A DNA stretch of 5,590 bases from assembly GCA_021817875.1 (NCBI GenBank), contig JAKAFQ010000305.1, positions 1 to 5,590 of the forward strand. The letters run 5' to 3'. Source of the stretch: Pseudomonadota bacterium (GTDB taxonomy: Bacteria > Pseudomonadota > Gammaproteobacteria > Steroidobacterales > Steroidobacteraceae). The position numbers and the translations under genes were made by a program. The first letter of the stretch is position 1, and every line of letters starts with the position of its first letter. This document shows, one piece after another, positions 4,975 through 5,590 of this stretch. The notes below the pieces were generated by a model that was not told the DNA's origin, searched no databases, and worked only from the letters and a program-made list of their open reading frames with translations.

Positions 4975-5590
4975 TCAGCGGCGGGTGAGCCGCCGGCGCC
5001 GGCTGAGACCGAGCGCGGCGGCGCCGGCCAGAAACAGCGCGAGTGGGGAGGGCTCCGGCACGGTCACCGGTGGCGTGGCGCCGGGAGGATCCTGTGGGCC
5101 GGACGATCCTCCGGTGGCGCCCGGCGGGTCGAGCAGGCTGCCACTACCCGAGCCCGTGCCACTACCCGAACCGGTACCGCCGCCCGAGCCGGTGCCGCTC
5201 CCGGTCCCCGTGCCACCGCCCGAGCCCGTCCCGCTGCCACTGCCGGATCGGCGCCCGGTGGTGCCGCCCGCGGAACCGGAATCAAACGGGCTCGGCGCCG
5301 AGGCGGGACCCGAGCCCGCCCCAGGGGTGCCCGGATCGGCGCTCGCGCCGAGCGGCATCGATCCCGGAATGCCGAAATCCCCGAAGCCGTTACCGGGGTC
5401 GGACTCGGCAGGATCATCCGCATAGGCTCCCGTGCCCATCGGCGTCACACCGGAAGGGTCGCTGGGTGCGGCGGGGGAGGACGGCTGACGCGAGAGACCG
5501 TGCGCGGGGGGCGTGGCAGCGCGGGAGGGGCGCGAGGCCGATGGCTGCGCGCAGGCTCCCGTGCGCGGCGGCGCGGCGTGGATCCCGGGC
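4975..5590 (-). CDS. PEP-CTERM protein with Gly/Ser/Thr repeat, 5' partial
   Basis: Second exported PEP-CTERM protein, read toward the left. The frame is open through the right edge (204 residues visible). The GTG at 5448 and ATG at 5439 lack ribosome binding sites and would give no signal peptide, so the true start probably lies beyond the window. The visible N-terminal part is low-complexity and rich in Pro, Ala, Ser and Arg, then Gly, Asp and Pro. Six hexapeptide units of the type G-S-G-S-G-T follow (about 115-150 of the fragment), then a Pro/Gly stretch and the sorting signal: VPEPS (177-181), hydrophobic helix LALFLAGAAALGL, then SRRRR and a short basic tail. The low-complexity region suggests an extended, disordered surface linker; no enzyme or binding domain is visible. 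It lies in tandem with the 199-aa gene, but a separate promoter stands between them. Coding status near the right edge is less certain. Confidence 0.8.
   Translation of the reverse strand, partial: PGIHAAPPRTGACAQPSASRPSRAATPPAHGLSRQPSSPAAPSDPSGVTPMGTGAYADDPAESDPGNGFGDFGIPGSMPLGASADPGTPGAGSGPASAPSPFDSGSAGGTTGRRSGSGSGTGSGGGTGTGSGTGSGGGTGSGSGTGSGSGSLLDPPGATGGSSGPQDPPGATPPVTVPEPSPLALFLAGAAALGLSRRRRLTRR
5141..5248 (-). repeat. Six degenerate 18-bp tandem units in the PEP-CTERM gene
   Basis: Units start at 5141, 5159, 5177, 5195, 5213 and 5231. The plus-strand unit is close to CCACTACCCGAGCCCGTG, with several changes between units. Each encodes six residues of G-S-G-S-G-T type in the minus-strand protein. 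The length stays a multiple of three, so gain or loss of units would keep the frame. Confidence 0.8.

Noticed and set aside
5141..5248. Tandem units as a CRISPR array
   Set aside because: Units are contiguous 18-mers without spacers, degenerate, in frame, and encode a Gly/Ser/Thr linker.
4931..5425. Plus-strand open frame with repeated Pro-Glu-Pro-Val units
   Set aside because: It is the antisense reading of the Gly/Ser/Thr repeat. The minus strand ends in a proper PEP-CTERM sorting signal, so the proline-rich frame is a shadow, despite containing PEP by coincidence.
5437..5448. GTG at 5448 or ATG at 5439 as the start of the second PEP-CTERM protein
   Set aside because: Neither has a ribosome binding site or yields a signal peptide, which a PEP-CTERM protein needs; the frame stays open to the window edge.

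Overview
The window is high-GC bacterial DNA, most likely from a beta- or gammaproteobacterium that makes exopolysaccharide and uses the PEP-CTERM/exosortase (XrtA-type) protein-sorting system. The evidence is a PrsK-type histidine kinase, a PrsR-type sigma-54 response regulator and two proteins with C-terminal PEP-CTERM sorting signals, all within 5.6 kb. Genus or species cannot be told from this sequence.

Layout, left to right. Positions 1-1440 (+) hold the C-terminal part of prsK, whose start lies left of the window. prsR (1421-2782, +) overlaps it by 20 bases and starts with TTG behind a strong ribosome binding site. A single ATPase gene of the AAA_14/DUF4143 type follows at 2842-4080 (+). 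It is bracketed by two exact 28-base direct repeats (2759-2786 and 4098-4125), the first of which is the 3' end of prsR itself, and it is preceded by a 23-base AT-rich perfect palindrome that touches its ATG. A 14-bp GC-rich hairpin (4123-4154) lies right after the second repeat. Two PEP-CTERM protein genes lie on the opposite strand: 4181-4780 (complete, 199 aa) and 4975 to beyond the right edge (5' end missing, with a Gly/Ser/Thr hexapeptide repeat).

How it fits together. PrsK probably senses an unknown cell-surface or metabolic signal and phosphorylates PrsR, an AAA+ activator of sigma-54 RNA polymerase. The promoter region of the 199-aa PEP-CTERM gene contains a near-consensus -24/-12 sigma-54 element (4842-4827, minus strand). 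The window therefore appears to hold a regulator and a likely direct target gene. The product would be exported, anchored by its C-terminal helix and processed by an exosortase encoded elsewhere.

The most unusual point is the ATPase gene. The flanking repeat suggests that about 1.3 kb carrying it was inserted between the prsR stop codon and the original prsR terminator, leaving a second copy of the prsR tail. No transposase or integrase is present, and the mechanism is unknown. No RNA genes or CRISPR arrays were seen.
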